From positions 62,001 through 126,000 of the forward strand of contig NZ_JAUAMC010000002.1 in NCBI RefSeq assembly GCF_031010195.1: DNA of 64,000 bases, in the 5' to 3' direction. The stretch comes from Halomonas sp. SpR8. GTDB taxonomy: Bacteria; Pseudomonadota; Gammaproteobacteria; Pseudomonadales; Halomonadaceae. This document shows, one piece after another, positions 19,319-28,632 of this stretch. The translations under genes and the position numbers were made by a program. The stretch's first letter is position 1. Each line of letters begins with the position of its first letter. The notes under the pieces were generated by a model. The model saw only the letters and a program-made list of their open reading frames with translations, did no database searches and was not told where the DNA came from.

Positions 19319-19331
19319 ACACAAGTTGTGT
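19319..19331. promoter_or_regulatory. Palindrome ACACAA-G-TTGTGT upstream of the 38-residue gene
   Basis: A perfect 6-1-6 inverted repeat about 60 bases before the start at 19394, a plausible operator. No regulator can be assigned. Confidence 0.35.
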
Positions 19332-19393
19332 ACAGCAAAATAGGCTGTGATTCACAAAGTCCTTCACATTTCCCCTGAAAAGGAGCGGTCGCC

Positions 19394-19510
19394 ATGCAGC
19401 GCTCAGTGACCCAAGAGCAGACGTTGGAAGTCGATGTTGTGGAAGTATGGGCAGAACGCGCTCAACAGCAGCGCGCAGCCCTCGATGCCATTAAGGCTTA
19501 TCTAGGATAA
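19394..19510 (+). CDS. Small protein of 38 residues, paralogue of the one at 18929
   Basis: The ribosome site is AAAAGGAG, eight bases before the ATG; a strong bidirectional terminator follows. The C-terminal half (VEVWAERAQQQRAALDAIKA then YLG) shares the W-x3-A-x2-Q-RAA-x-DA-x-KAYLG pattern with the protein at 18929; the N-terminal halves differ. It is charged, soluble and probably one helix. Having two independent units of this kind within 600 bases, each with its own signals, argues that the family is real. No function is known to me. Confidence 0.7.
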   Translation: MQRSVTQEQTLEVDVVEVWAERAQQQRAALDAIKAYLG

Positions 19511-19546
19511 GTGGTGGCACTGCAGAGTAATGATCGGCTTTTAGCC

Positions 19547-19575
19547 AACGCCTCGTTTTAGCGAGGCGTTTTTTA
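19547..19575. terminator. Terminator between the 38-residue gene and speG (convergent)
   Basis: AACGCCTCG (19547-19555), loop TTTTAG, CGAGGCGTT (19562-19570), then TTTTTA on the plus strand. A 9-bp stem; it ends the small gene and can also serve speG on the other strand. Confidence 0.88.
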
Positions 19576-19585
19576 TGCTTGCTGT

Positions 19586-20137
19586 TTACAACCAGTTGGA
19601 TTCAGGTGCTTCGGTGGTGTCAAGCTGCGAGAGATAGGTGTCTTGTAAGATATACATCCGCTTTACATCGCGGTATTTGCCATTGATAAAAAACTCCTGC
19701 ACTAAATGACCCTCTTCAATGAAACCGCTCTCCTTATAAAGATGAATCGCTTTGACATTCTCAACCGCCACAATGAGGTATACCTTGTGCAGGTTTAGAA
19801 TGGTGAATGAGTAATGCAGCGCTTGGCGAATTAACGTGCGGGCAAACCCTTTGCCCTGATATTCCGGGGTAATAATGATTTGAAACTCGCCGCTGCGATG
19901 GATGTAATCGATCTCAATCAATTCCACTAGGCCAATGGCGTGGCCATGGCTATCTTCCGCCACAAAGCGTCGCTCGGCATTGTCATGAATATGCTTATTA
20001 TAGAGCTCCTCCAGCTCATCAAAGGATTCGTAAGGCTCTTCAAACCAGTACGACATAATGCTTTGGTTATTATTTAGTTCATGAACAAAGCGCAGGTCGT
20101 TGCGCTCCAGTGCTCGTAAATACAGTTGATGGTCCAT
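19586..20137 (-). CDS. speG: Spermidine N1-acetyltransferase
   Basis: A GNAT acetyltransferase of 183 residues that acetylates spermidine and spermine from acetyl-CoA and so detoxifies excess polyamine. It matches E. coli SpeG along its length: NNxSxMxYWFEEPYE, NKHIHDNAERRFV, the acetyl-CoA pocket EYQGKGFARTLI, LNLHKVYLIV and HEFFINGxYR-like EFFINGKYRDVKRM. The start has an AAAGGA site nine bases upstream. It is followed by a shared terminator and preceded closely by the oxidoreductase gene on the same strand (33 bases), so the two may be co-transcribed. Confidence 0.95.
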   Translation of the reverse strand: MDHQLYLRALERNDLRFVHELNNNQSIMSYWFEEPYESFDELEELYNKHIHDNAERRFVAEDSHGHAIGLVELIEIDYIHRSGEFQIIITPEYQGKGFARTLIRQALHYSFTILNLHKVYLIVAVENVKAIHLYKESGFIEEGHLVQEFFINGKYRDVKRMYILQDTYLSQLDTTEAPESNWL

Positions 20138-20170
20138 CGCCCGCTATCCTTTGAGACTAACCTTTTACGG

Positions 20171-21391
20171 CTAAGTGATTTTTGCTAAACGCTGGAATGA
20201 GAACAGCTCTTCCAGCGGATGTTCCTTACCTTCAATAAGTGCACACAGCAGTTTGGCACCAATCATGCTATAGCTGATTCCGTTGCCCCCATAGGCCATG
20301 GCAAAGTGTATACGCGGGCCATGGGCGTCATGGGGTCCAAAGAAAGGCAGGCCGTCATCGGTTTCGGCAAAGGTGCCACCCCAGGAAAACGTTGGATTAA
20401 TAGCGAGCTTGGGCCAAAGCGCTGCAAGCTTATGTAATAGCCCTTCGGCCTTCTCCTCTACCCTCGCGTCGCGGCGCTTAGGAATATCTTCCTCGTCATC
20501 GTCGCCACCCACTAACAGACGACCATCGCAGGTAGTGCGCATATAAAGATAAGGACGCGCCGACTCCCACACCATAGTGTGGCGTAACTTGCCTAACGCC
20601 TCTGGCGGTAGCGGATCGGTGATCAGTGCATAGCTACTACGGTTGATCGCCACCGGCTCAGGTAACCAGCCTTGTGACTCATAGCCCGCCGCCATCACCA
20701 CCTGCTGGCAGCGCAACGTAGCACCGTTGGTTAGCGTCAGAGTAACGCCCTGCTCGTCCGCCGTCATCGTCTCCATTTGCGTGCGATCATATACTTCACC
20801 ACCACGCTCAACCACTTTGGCAAATAGCTGATAGGCCATACGATATGGATCAATACTGGCAGCTAACTGGGTCAGAATAGCGCCTGGAGCTGCGAAACCA
20901 TACTCCGACAAAATGGCCTCTCGCTCTAGCCACTCAGCTTTAAAGCCGTGCTTTTGGCGCAAGGCCAGTTCCTCTTTGAGTGACGTCACATCCGCTTCAT
21001 TACTGGCATAGTAAAGGCTTTGCTGGCGCTCAAAATCAACATCGCCCAGCCCAGCCGCCAAGGATTCAAGTTCACCGATAGCTGTCGCACAGGCTTTATA
21101 GGCGAGCACGGCATTGGCTTCCCCGTAGCGCTTGGCTAATTCGGTCATGTGAGTATCGATTTCATACTGCAGCAAGGCGGTGCTCGCAGCAGAGCTTCCC
21201 CAACCCACATCACGGCGCTCAAGCACCACCACATGGTGACCGTGTCGGCTGAGCTCATCCGCAATCAACGCGCCCGTAATACCGCCGCCAACCACGACCA
21301 CTTCACTTTGATGATCACGAGTGAGTTTAGGGAACGCTTTCAACAGGCCGTTCTTTACAGCCCAAAAGGGGTAGCCACTTTTTAGGTCCAT
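20171..21391 (-). CDS. FAD-dependent oxidoreductase (DAO family)
   Basis: A protein of 406 residues with the Rossmann dinucleotide motif VVVVGGGITGALIADELSRHGHHVVVLE at about 31-58 and a C-terminal MAYGGNGISYSMIGAKLL FAD-binding end, as in D-amino-acid oxidase/PuuB-like enzymes. It probably oxidises an amine or imino acid. Neighbouring speG hints at amine metabolism, but there is no direct proof. There is no Rieske domain at the C terminus, unlike some longer relatives. The ribosome site is weak. Confidence 0.85.
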   Translation of the reverse strand: MDLKSGYPFWAVKNGLLKAFPKLTRDHQSEVVVVGGGITGALIADELSRHGHHVVVLERRDVGWGSSAASTALLQYEIDTHMTELAKRYGEANAVLAYKACATAIGELESLAAGLGDVDFERQQSLYYASNEADVTSLKEELALRQKHGFKAEWLEREAILSEYGFAAPGAILTQLAASIDPYRMAYQLFAKVVERGGEVYDRTQMETMTADEQGVTLTLTNGATLRCQQVVMAAGYESQGWLPEPVAINRSSYALITDPLPPEALGKLRHTMVWESARPYLYMRTTCDGRLLVGGDDDEEDIPKRRDARVEEKAEGLLHKLAALWPKLAINPTFSWGGTFAETDDGLPFFGPHDAHGPRIHFAMAYGGNGISYSMIGAKLLCALIEGKEHPLEELFSFQRLAKIT

Positions 21392-21506
21392 CGGGTTGCC
21401 TGTGCTGGTTTGACTTGCAGTATGCTGTTAACCATAGATGGTTCCTGCAAAATTGCTCAACAAAGCCTCCCTTAGTGGACGTCATTGCACAAAAAAGGAG
21501 TTCCAT

Positions 21507-22514
21507 ATGATTGATTTACGAAGCGATACGGTGACTCGTCCCACTCCCACCATGCTAGAAACCATGATGTCCGCGCCGGTCGGCGATGATGTATGGGGCG
21601 ATGACCCTACGGTCAACGCGTTTCAAGAAAATTTAGCCGAGCAGACAGGCAAATCAGCAGCGTTGCTTTTTCCTAGCGGCACACAAAGTAACCTAGTGGC
21701 ACTCATGGCCCACTGCGAGCGCGGCGATGAGTACATCGTTGGGCAGTCGGCCCATACCTATCGCTATGAAGGCGGTGGCGCGGCGGTGTTAGGCAGCATT
21801 CAGCCTCAGCCTATTGAAAACGCCCCCGACGGCAGCTTGCCACTGGAGAAAATCAGCGCTGCGATTAAAGCCGTTGATTTTCACTTTGCGCGTACCAAGC
21901 TACTAGCGTTAGAAAACACCATCGGCGGCAAAGTGCTGCCCGCCGAGTATGTGCTGAAAGCCACCGAACTGGCTCGGGAACGGGGGTTGGCAACGCACCT
22001 GGACGGCGCGCGGCTATTCAATGCCGCTGTTGCTACCGACACCTCACTCAAGCAACTGTGCCTGCCGTTTGATAGTGTGTCGCTATGCTTTTCAAAAGGC
22101 ATGGGTGCGCCCATCGGCTCGGCTCTGGCGGGCTCGCAAGCACTGATCGACCGCGCACGGCGCTGGCGTAAAGTGGTGGGTGGCGGCATGCGCCAATCAG
22201 GCATTATCGCGGCCGCCTGCCAGTATGCGCTGGATCATCACGTGGCGGACTTGGCCGACGATCACCGTCGCGCAGCGCGACTGGCAGAGGGCTTGGCTAA
22301 GTTGCCCGGTGTCGAAATCACCTCACAAGCCACCAATATGGTATTTGCGCACTTCCCCGACGAACATGTTCAGCCGCTCTCCGCCTGGCTTAAAGAGCAT
22401 GGCATTTTGATTGAGCTACTCTATGCCACGCGCTTCGTTACCCATCGCGATATTAATGATGCGGATATCGACAAGGTTATCGCAGTGATGGAAGCCTACT
22501 TTAGTCGCCACTAA
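21507..22514 (+). CDS. ltaE: Low-specificity L-threonine aldolase
   Basis: A PLP enzyme of 335 residues that splits L-threonine and L-allo-threonine to glycine and acetaldehyde. The start at 21507 has AAGGAG six bases upstream and begins [13 protein letters not shown], the family N terminus; the frame extends upstream to 21438 without support. Active-site residues match E. coli LtaE: H83 in [12 protein letters not shown]166 in [11 protein letters not shown] and the Schiff-base K197 in [10 protein letters not shown]. It is transcribed divergently from the oxidoreductase and convergently with the LysE-type exporter. Confidence 0.95.
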   Translation: MIDLRSDTVTRPTPTMLETMMSAPVGDDVWGDDPTVNAFQENLAEQTGKSAALLFPSGTQSNLVALMAHCERGDEYIVGQSAHTYRYEGGGAAVLGSIQPQPIENAPDGSLPLEKISAAIKAVDFHFARTKLLALENTIGGKVLPAEYVLKATELARERGLATHLDGARLFNAAVATDTSLKQLCLPFDSVSLCFSKGMGAPIGSALAGSQALIDRARRWRKVVGGGMRQSGIIAAACQYALDHHVADLADDHRRAARLAEGLAKLPGVEITSQATNMVFAHFPDEHVQPLSAWLKEHGILIELLYATRFVTHRDINDADIDKVIAVMEAYFSRH

Positions 22515-22533
22515 AACGAGTCACCACTGACGA

Positions 22534-23139
22534 CTAGCTGGCATTGAGCGCGAGATGTACGGCGATACCCGCCATCATTAAGCCAATCAAGCCGTCGATA
22601 ATACGCCACGCGATGGGCTTCGAGAGCCAGGGCGAAAGCGCGGCACCGCCCCAGGCCAGCAGGCTAAACCATAGGATGGAAGCGCTAGAGGCCCCCGCCA
22701 CAAACACACCGGCGCTCTCCTGCTGAGCGCCAATGGCGGGTATTAGCAGCAGCGTGTCCAGATACACCTGTGGGTTGAGTATGGTGACCGCAAGGGTGGC
22801 GAAAATCACTTTGGTTAAGCTGCGCGATTTGCCCGCTTCCCCACTTAACCCCTGCCGCCCGCTGAAGGCTCTAAACAGCGCCTGGGCCGCCAGCCAGCTT
22901 AAGAACGCCACGCCCACCCAGCGCATGACTTCCAACGCGCTGGGCATCGTCAGCAGAAAAGCACTCACGCCAAACATGCCCGCCGTAAGCAGGATAATAT
23001 CCGCACTTATACACAGCCCCGCCGACCACCAGTGATACTCCCGACGAATGGCCAAGCCTAATATGTAGGCGTTCTGCGCCCCAATCGCCATGATAATGCC
23101 GCCACACACCACCAGCCCGGTGATATAACTTTCCCACAT
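22534..23139 (-). CDS. LysE/ArgO-family amino-acid exporter
   Basis: A protein of 201 residues with six hydrophobic segments, the LysE fold and length. Signature stretches are the N-terminal GAQNAYILGLAIRREY and the central TLAVTILNPQVYLDT. Members export L-lysine and L-arginine; the ArgO-like N terminus suggests a basic amino acid. A GGGAG lies eight bases before the ATG. The usual divergent LysG/ArgP regulator is not adjacent, so its control is unknown. The stretch 23140-23303 downstream of the next operon holds no gene I can support. Confidence 0.9.
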   Translation of the reverse strand: MWESYITGLVVCGGIIMAIGAQNAYILGLAIRREYHWWSAGLCISADIILLTAGMFGVSAFLLTMPSALEVMRWVGVAFLSWLAAQALFRAFSGRQGLSGEAGKSRSLTKVIFATLAVTILNPQVYLDTLLLIPAIGAQQESAGVFVAGASSASILWFSLLAWGGAALSPWLSKPIAWRIIDGLIGLMMAGIAVHLALNAS

Positions 23140-23303
23140 TGCCCCGCTCCCAGTGTCAGAATAAGCGTCGTGTTGATCAATCTTGCACTAAGGTAACGGG
23201 CAGCACTGATAACTAAAAATCATCCTGCTAATGGGGTATTAGTTTTTCTAATAGAGAGGTGTATATATTGCTTGGCAATAACGCAAAGTGGCAAGCAGTG
23301 CCA

Positions 23304-24314
23304 TTAGCCAGCGGTGTTAGGGGGCGCTCGCGACTCCAAGGCTTCAACGAGCGACTCGGCCAAGCGGAGAGCTGAAGGAAAACCTCCCCATTGCCAATAG
23401 TTGACAGAAATAATCGCATAGTTACCTTGTCTAACGTTTGGCAAGTATCTCCACTGGCCATCAGTGATCAGCTTTTCTTGGCCCCCAACTGGGTCATAGG
23501 GGCTGTCAAGAAATATCAATGTAGCATTGATCTCAAAGAGAGACGTGGCGCTGACTGTAGCCCTACCCCATTTGTCTAAATTTCCCTGCCAAGCGTTCTG
23601 AAGGGCAAAGCGATTTAACACCATACCTTCTACACTGCCCTTGCCGTAAATACGGGCATGGCTCTCATCAATGAGGCGTACCAATAATACTGGTGAGTCG
23701 GTATTATTAAGCTCTGCTTGTAAATTTTCAAAGTGATTATTGACTTGTTCGAGATAATGCTCGGATGCGACATAATCATTTACAAGGGAACCAAGCTGAC
23801 GAGTCATATCCTCAAGAGCCTCCCAATGACTCTGAACGTTATTACCACTGGAATAGCTATAAAACGGATACTCCTTAACTTCAGCAATTTCTCTAAGTTG
23901 TGGTATTAAGCTGACATGAGCGGGTGGTGAAATAAGAATATACTTTGGCGGCAAGCTGGCAAGAAGTTCAAGGTTAGGAAGGTGACGGTGGCCGAGGTCA
24001 GTCGTATTAGGAATGATGCCCTCTTTACGTGAGTAGGTCTCATATCCTTCGAGACCTGCTAGAAATCTAGGCGGATGACCAATCGCGGTAAGTGTCTCAG
24101 CAATTGCGAAATCAAAAGTCGCTATAAGGCCTGCGCTGCGATCATCGTTTGCCATCGAAATGTTGTTAATTAATAAACTGATCAGCAAGGTGGTTAGTAA
24201 AATAATTATTTTATGGAATACAAAACGACAAAAACTACCATTTTGATATTTCACGATTATGCCTGTTTTTTGCGTATAAAGTGGCGTCATGATGACTTTA
24301 AAATATCCAGACAT
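23304..24314 (-). CDS. Siderophore periplasmic binding protein, cassette A
   Basis: A FecB/FhuD-type (class III) helical-backbone binding protein, about 336 residues. Near residues 35-55 there is a hydrophobic signal (IIILLTTLLISLLINNISMA), then the mature start RSAGLIATFDFAIAETLTAIG. The C terminus PSALRLAESLVEALE is shared with the two paralogues at 29032 and 36442. It should carry a ferric siderophore across the periplasm from the receptor encoded just upstream. The N terminus before the signal is unusually long and no start has a good ribosome site; a GTG start nearer the signal is possible. Confidence 0.85.
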   Translation of the reverse strand: MSGYFKVIMTPLYTQKTGIIVKYQNGSFCRFVFHKIIILLTTLLISLLINNISMANDDRSAGLIATFDFAIAETLTAIGHPPRFLAGLEGYETYSRKEGIIPNTTDLGHRHLPNLELLASLPPKYILISPPAHVSLIPQLREIAEVKEYPFYSYSSGNNVQSHWEALEDMTRQLGSLVNDYVASEHYLEQVNNHFENLQAELNNTDSPVLLVRLIDESHARIYGKGSVEGMVLNRFALQNAWQGNLDKWGRATVSATSLFEINATLIFLDSPYDPVGGQEKLITDGQWRYLPNVRQGNYAIISVNYWQWGGFPSALRLAESLVEALESRAPPNTAG

Positions 24315-24349
24315 TCAAATTGAGAGCAAGGATCAGGCATAATCCAAAC

Positions 24350-24370
24350 GGCCAGATGGATAATCTGGCC
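24350..24370 (-). other. Hairpin between TonB receptor and binding-protein genes, cassette A
   Basis: GGCCAGAT (24350-24357) pairs with ATCTGGCC (24363-24370) around a five-base loop. No T-run follows. A stem-loop occurs at the same place in cassettes B and C with different sequence, which suggests a conserved role in mRNA decay or attenuation. Confidence 0.5.
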
Positions 24371-24444
24371 ACTGTGGTTTTCATGCACAAGATTAATATC
24401 TTCCAGTGATGACATCCCGGCATGAAGTATTGCATGACCCCCAA

Positions 24445-26874
24445 TCACCACTGATAGGAAGCTGTGCCTACAATACTGCGAGGCTCGCCATAGAAACACG
24501 CATAGGTACAGGACTCGATATAGGTTTCATCGGTCAAGTTGGTCGCATTTAAGGATAGTAGCCATGGGCCCGTCTCATAGCTGACCATGGCGTCAACAAG
24601 TGTGAAATCAGACACTTCACCATCAAGAAATGAGTTAGGTAGCGTTGAACCAACATAGCGGACACCAGAACCCACTTTTAGACCTGGGAATCCGAAATCA
24701 CTGAAGCGATAATCACCCCATAATGAGAACTGGTTGTAGGGTGTTTGACCGGTTCGTTCGCCGACATTTTTGGGAGTGGCCGGGCTACTTTTAGTCGTCC
24801 GGGCATCTGTGTAGGCATAAGCTGCGACCAGGTTAGCATTGGGACCAACCTCCGTCTTGGCTTCCAACTCGACGCCGCGGGAGCGTACCTCGCCTATTTG
24901 TGTCCGGAAGCTGGTATCAACTGGGTCGGTAACCAGCACGTTTTCCTGAGTCAACTCATAGGCGGTAGCGGTTAACAGAGTATCCCAACCTTCTGGTTGG
25001 AAACGGATACCAAGCTCAGTCTGCTCGCCTCGGGTGGGCTCGAATTGATTACCACTACGGTCAGTACCAGTCGCCACCTCGAATGATTGACTAAAACTGG
25101 CAAAGGGAGCTAAACCATTATCGGCTAGGTAAACGAACCCCAGACGGCCAGTGAAGGCATCATCATCTTGCTGCTGTTTTTGTGAAGGGTCGAAATACCG
25201 GGAAGATTTGGTATCCGTCCAATCCTGGCGGCCGCCCAACATGACAACCCATTTATCGGCAATTTTCATTTGGTTCTGAAAATACAGGCCTACTTGCTCA
25301 TTACGGTTGACTTGTGAGTAGGTGTTAGGGATAGGTTCCCCTAGCTCGCTGCCATATACTGGATCATAGAGATCAATAGGTGAAATGGTGCGGCGGTAAC
25401 GCTCAGATTCTTGCCGCTGGCGGGTGTAGTCGAGGCCAACCAGAGATGTATTTGTCGTTGCTCCGGCGTCCCAGTCATACTGCAAAGAAGTATCAGAGGT
25501 GAGTGCTTTGGAAGCATCACGCCGATCATTTGCGGTTCTTGAATAGAGTCGCCCGTCGGTGCTCGCAGGGCTCTGAGTGAGGCCAGTATTGTCGACGTCT
25601 CTATCGGTGTTCATGGTACGTAAGTTATGGCGTAGTTTCAGGCGATCTGAGAAAGCGTGTTCAAACAAGTAGCCGATAGAGTAGCGTTCGTTATCAAATT
25701 CATCATACCCCGGTTCTCCTCCAAAACGTTCTCTGGCAATGTCTCCATTGGGATTAGGAAGTATGGTGCCATTGGAAGGAAGTCCCCAGAAATAGACGCT
25801 CTCATCATGTTGATACTCGCCTAGCAAAGTCAGCGATGTACCCTCGTTAGGTTGCCACTTAAAAGCGGGAGCGATATAAGTACGATCATCGGGCACATGG
25901 TCAATAAAAGTGTTGCTTTCGCGTCGCAGCATGGTCAAACGGTAAGAAAACTCGCCCTCTTCATCCAAAGCATCAGAGAAGTCGGCAGATATTTGGCGCC
26001 GATCAAAACTGCCTGCCTGAATATTAACTTCGCGCAAAGGTTCATTGGTGGGGCGCTTGCTAACTGTGTTGATCAAGCCCCCAGGTGAGGCCACGCCGTA
26101 GAGTATTGACGAAGGACCTTTGAGCACCTCCAAACGCTCTAGGCCATAAAGCTCCTGCTGTCCGTCGAACACATTCACTTGATATTTACTACCATCTCGG
26201 TAACTGTCGAATAAGCCGAAGCCGCGACTTGTCATGCTATCCTGGGTTGTATCAGCGCTTCCCCCGCCATAAGCGCTTGACAATCCAGCCGTATAACCCA
26301 GAGCTTGGTTGACGTTCCGCGCACCATAATTGCGAAATTCTTCACTACTCACTACCGAGATAGACTGTGGCGTTTCAATAATCGGCGTATCGGTCTTGGT
26401 GCCTGTCGCGCTGCGGGTGGCTGCAATCCCCTCTACTGGCCCCCGGGCCGTCTCCTGCATCCAATCCGCTTCCACGCGCATCGTCGAAAGCTCTACATCC
26501 GTGGGCCGCTCTTCCAACTGATAACCACCATCGCCGCGGCGCACTGGCGCAAGGCCTGTCCCAGCCAACAGGCGCTGCAAGCCGTCATTTACGCCATATT
26601 GGCCCTGAAGCCCGCTGGTTTGTTTCCCGGCGGTCAAGGTAGCATCGAAGGCAATCTCAATACCTGCACTGACCGCAAAACGGTTAAGGGCGGTGTCGAG
26701 GCGCCCTGCTTCGATTGAATAGGTTTGCTGAGTGGCGGCACCCTGTCCTGTGGCTTGTTGGGCAAGCGCTGTGGCCGGCAAGCCACCTGCCAGGCAACTG
26801 GCCAGCAGGCTGTATTTAATGGCTCGCGCCAGAGGAGTCCGGATAAAGCGAGAATGCGCTTGCTGCGTCGTCAT
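24445..26874 (-). CDS. TonB-dependent siderophore receptor with STN signalling domain (FhuA/FoxA-like), cassette A
   Basis: An outer-membrane receptor of about 809 residues: signal peptide, then an STN domain (about 50-115, YSIEAGRLDTALNRFAVSAGIEI) that talks to FecR, a TonB-box-like ELSTMRVEA, the plug (ETPQSISVVSSEEFR, LEVLKGPSSILYGVASPGGLINTVSKRP) and a 22-strand barrel ending in TASYQW. The paired cysteines near the end (ESCTYACFYGE) are typical of the ferrichrome/ferrioxamine branch, so a hydroxamate siderophore is likely. The ATG at 26874 has GGGGAT upstream and is preferred to the ATG at 26898. It lies downstream of fecI-fecR and upstream of a binding-protein gene. Confidence 0.93.
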   Translation of the reverse strand: MTTQQAHSRFIRTPLARAIKYSLLASCLAGGLPATALAQQATGQGAATQQTYSIEAGRLDTALNRFAVSAGIEIAFDATLTAGKQTSGLQGQYGVNDGLQRLLAGTGLAPVRRGDGGYQLEERPTDVELSTMRVEADWMQETARGPVEGIAATRSATGTKTDTPIIETPQSISVVSSEEFRNYGARNVNQALGYTAGLSSAYGGGSADTTQDSMTSRGFGLFDSYRDGSKYQVNVFDGQQELYGLERLEVLKGPSSILYGVASPGGLINTVSKRPTNEPLREVNIQAGSFDRRQISADFSDALDEEGEFSYRLTMLRRESNTFIDHVPDDRTYIAPAFKWQPNEGTSLTLLGEYQHDESVYFWGLPSNGTILPNPNGDIARERFGGEPGYDEFDNERYSIGYLFEHAFSDRLKLRHNLRTMNTDRDVDNTGLTQSPASTDGRLYSRTANDRRDASKALTSDTSLQYDWDAGATTNTSLVGLDYTRQRQESERYRRTISPIDLYDPVYGSELGEPIPNTYSQVNRNEQVGLYFQNQMKIADKWVVMLGGRQDWTDTKSSRYFDPSQKQQQDDDAFTGRLGFVYLADNGLAPFASFSQSFEVATGTDRSGNQFEPTRGEQTELGIRFQPEGWDTLLTATAYELTQENVLVTDPVDTSFRTQIGEVRSRGVELEAKTEVGPNANLVAAYAYTDARTTKSSPATPKNVGERTGQTPYNQFSLWGDYRFSDFGFPGLKVGSGVRYVGSTLPNSFLDGEVSDFTLVDAMVSYETGPWLLSLNATNLTDETYIESCTYACFYGEPRSIVGTASYQW

Positions 26875-26974
26875 GAAGATCCCCGTTGAGTGATGCATTT
26901 TTTATGTCTACATCCTCTCTTCCGAACGAGAACGAGAATCCCTCATTTTTTTATGAAATTTTTCCGCTTTATTT

Positions 26975-27973
26975 CTATCCTTCACTGCGCGGCTTCAGGG
27001 TCACCCATAGCGGCGTGCGGTAAACCAGCTCCAGCGACAAAGCATCGGCAAGGCTGGCCAGGGCACGGTCGGTGTTTTGCAGCGAGAACACGCCGCTCAC
27101 CCGCCGGTTGGCTACCTCAGGCGAACAGCGCAATACCCCATGGCGATAGCGCTTCAAGGTATCGAGCACTTCGATCACCCGCATGCTCTCCGCTACCAGC
27201 CGCCCCTCAAAGCGCGCCAGTTCGGTCGCGTCTAGCGGCTCGGGCGTCGTCACCCGCTCGGCGCTCATAGCGGCCTGCTGGCCAGCATCCAGCGTTGTCC
27301 GTTCGTTACTTCCCCGTCGCTCCAGGGCCACCTGCCCCTCGAAAACCGCTACGTGGGTGCTATCGCTATGCTGCTGCACGCTAAAGCGGGTGCCTAGCGG
27401 ATAGGAAAGCCCCTCTCGCGTCATCACGCTGAATGTGCGGGCATCTGCGGTTTTGGACGTGGTAATCAGCACACCACCACGCACAAGGTGGATGCGCCGT
27501 TGATCCGCGTCGAAGCTGATGTTGATGGCAGTATCGGTATCCAGGCGCAGTTGAGTGCCATCGCTCAACGTCACCTCTCGCATCTCGCCAATGCCGGTCG
27601 CGTAGTCGGCAAATTGGCGCTGCCATTGGGGCGTGCGCGGTAGCCCAAACCCCAGACCACCTGCGAGCAACGCAACGCCGCCCCACTGCAACAAATGACG
27701 CCTGGAGACCTGCGAAGAGGCCTCGAATAACTCACTGCGCGCCGCATGGCTCGGCAACGTTCCCAGTCGGCCGTCGATCGCTTGAAGCTGCTGCCAGGCA
27801 CGTTCGTGCTCAGGCGCGGCTTGGCGCCATTGCAGGCAAGCCTCACGCTGGGCGTCAGTGGCATCGTCGCTCCATAGCCGTGCCATCCACAGGCTGGCCT
27901 GCTCCAGAACAATGGGGGAGATGTTTTTTTGAGAAGGCGTCTCTTGGGAGGCGTTGACGGACGGTGGACTCAT
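26975..27973 (-). CDS. FecR-type anti-sigma/sigma regulator, cassette A
   Basis: About 332 residues: N-terminal cytoplasmic DUF4880 domain (EQASLWMARLWSDDATDAQRE), one membrane span (LQWGGVALLAGGLGFGL), the periplasmic FecR domain (EVTLSDGTQLRLDTDTAINISF) and a C-terminal STN-like domain (VLRCSPEVANRRVSGVFSL) that contacts the receptor. It passes the ligand signal from the STN receptor to the FecI sigma factor at 27987. The start may be 27973 or an ATG at 28003 that overlaps the fecI end; neither has a strong ribosome site. Confidence 0.92.
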   Translation of the reverse strand: MSPPSVNASQETPSQKNISPIVLEQASLWMARLWSDDATDAQREACLQWRQAAPEHERAWQQLQAIDGRLGTLPSHAARSELFEASSQVSRRHLLQWGGVALLAGGLGFGLPRTPQWQRQFADYATGIGEMREVTLSDGTQLRLDTDTAINISFDADQRRIHLVRGGVLITTSKTADARTFSVMTREGLSYPLGTRFSVQQHSDSTHVAVFEGQVALERRGSNERTTLDAGQQAAMSAERVTTPEPLDATELARFEGRLVAESMRVIEVLDTLKRYRHGVLRCSPEVANRRVSGVFSLQNTDRALASLADALSLELVYRTPLWVTLKPRSEG

Positions 27974-27986
27974 GGCATCGGCTCGC

Positions 27987-28511
27987 TTAGGGTTGAGATT
28001 CATGCATGGCCTGGTGACACACCAGCAACGCCCTGGCGATGTACTTCTCCACCGAGGAGACCGAAACACCCAATGAATTGGCAATTTCCGAGTAGTTCAG
28101 GCCATCAAGACGACACATTAGAAACGCCCGGCGTGGCTTTTCAGGCAGCCCATGCAGAAGCGCATCGATTTCGACCAATGCCTCGATAGTGAGTGCTTGC
28201 TCCTCTGGGGAAGACGACATGGGCTCAGGGAGATGGCTTAGAGCTTCAAGGTAGGCTGTTTCAATGCGCTGACGGCGGTAGTGATCGATCACTAACCCCT
28301 TGGCGATCTGGGTTAGAAAACGCCGCGACTGATCCGGCGCAGGCGTGGAGCCCCGCGCCAGTATGCGTAGATAGGTATCGTGAGCAAGATCAGCAGCGGT
28401 ATGGGAACAGCCCAGCTTGGCATTCAACCAGCGCCGCAGCCAGCTATGATGATTGTGATAGAGCGCGTCGAAAGGAGCCTCGCGCCTAGCCTGCTGCTTT
28501 ATCGATACCAT
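27987..28511 (-). CDS. FecI-type ECF sigma factor, cassette A
   Basis: About 174 residues with sigma region 2 (DLAHDTYLRIL) and region 4 (LPEKPRRAFLMCRLDGLNYSEIANSLGVSVSSVEKYIARAL), the latter diagnostic of iron-starvation ECF factors. It should transcribe the receptor gene of its cassette once FecR is triggered. The start at 28511 is used because the longer frame up to 28598 runs through the Fur-like site and contains a hydrophobic stretch foreign to the family. Confidence 0.92.
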   Translation of the reverse strand: MVSIKQQARREAPFDALYHNHHSWLRRWLNAKLGCSHTAADLAHDTYLRILARGSTPAPDQSRRFLTQIAKGLVIDHYRRQRIETAYLEALSHLPEPMSSSPEEQALTIEALVEIDALLHGLPEKPRRAFLMCRLDGLNYSEIANSLGVSVSSVEKYIARALLVCHQAMHESQP

Positions 28512-28583
28512 CGCCCATTGCCATTGATTGCCTGTGCCAATTGCCCCAAAAAAAGAGGGCAAAACCAAGCGCAAACAATAAAT

Positions 28584-28596
28584 GATAATACGTATC
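28584..28596. promoter_or_regulatory. Fur-like box before fecI, cassette A
   Basis: GATAAT-A-CGTATC, 10 of 12 positions of the 6-1-6 consensus GATAAT-N-ATTATC, within a nearly palindromic AATGATAATACGTATCATT. Placed about 75 bases before the fecI start. Confidence 0.7.
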
Positions 28597-28632
28597 ATTA
28601 CAAACGTATTAGCAGTATCGAATTATTAACCC

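Noticed and set aside
28512-28598. N-terminal extension of the cassette A FecI by 29 residues
   Set aside because: It would place the start codon within the Fur-like box and add a hydrophobic segment not found in ECF sigma factors.
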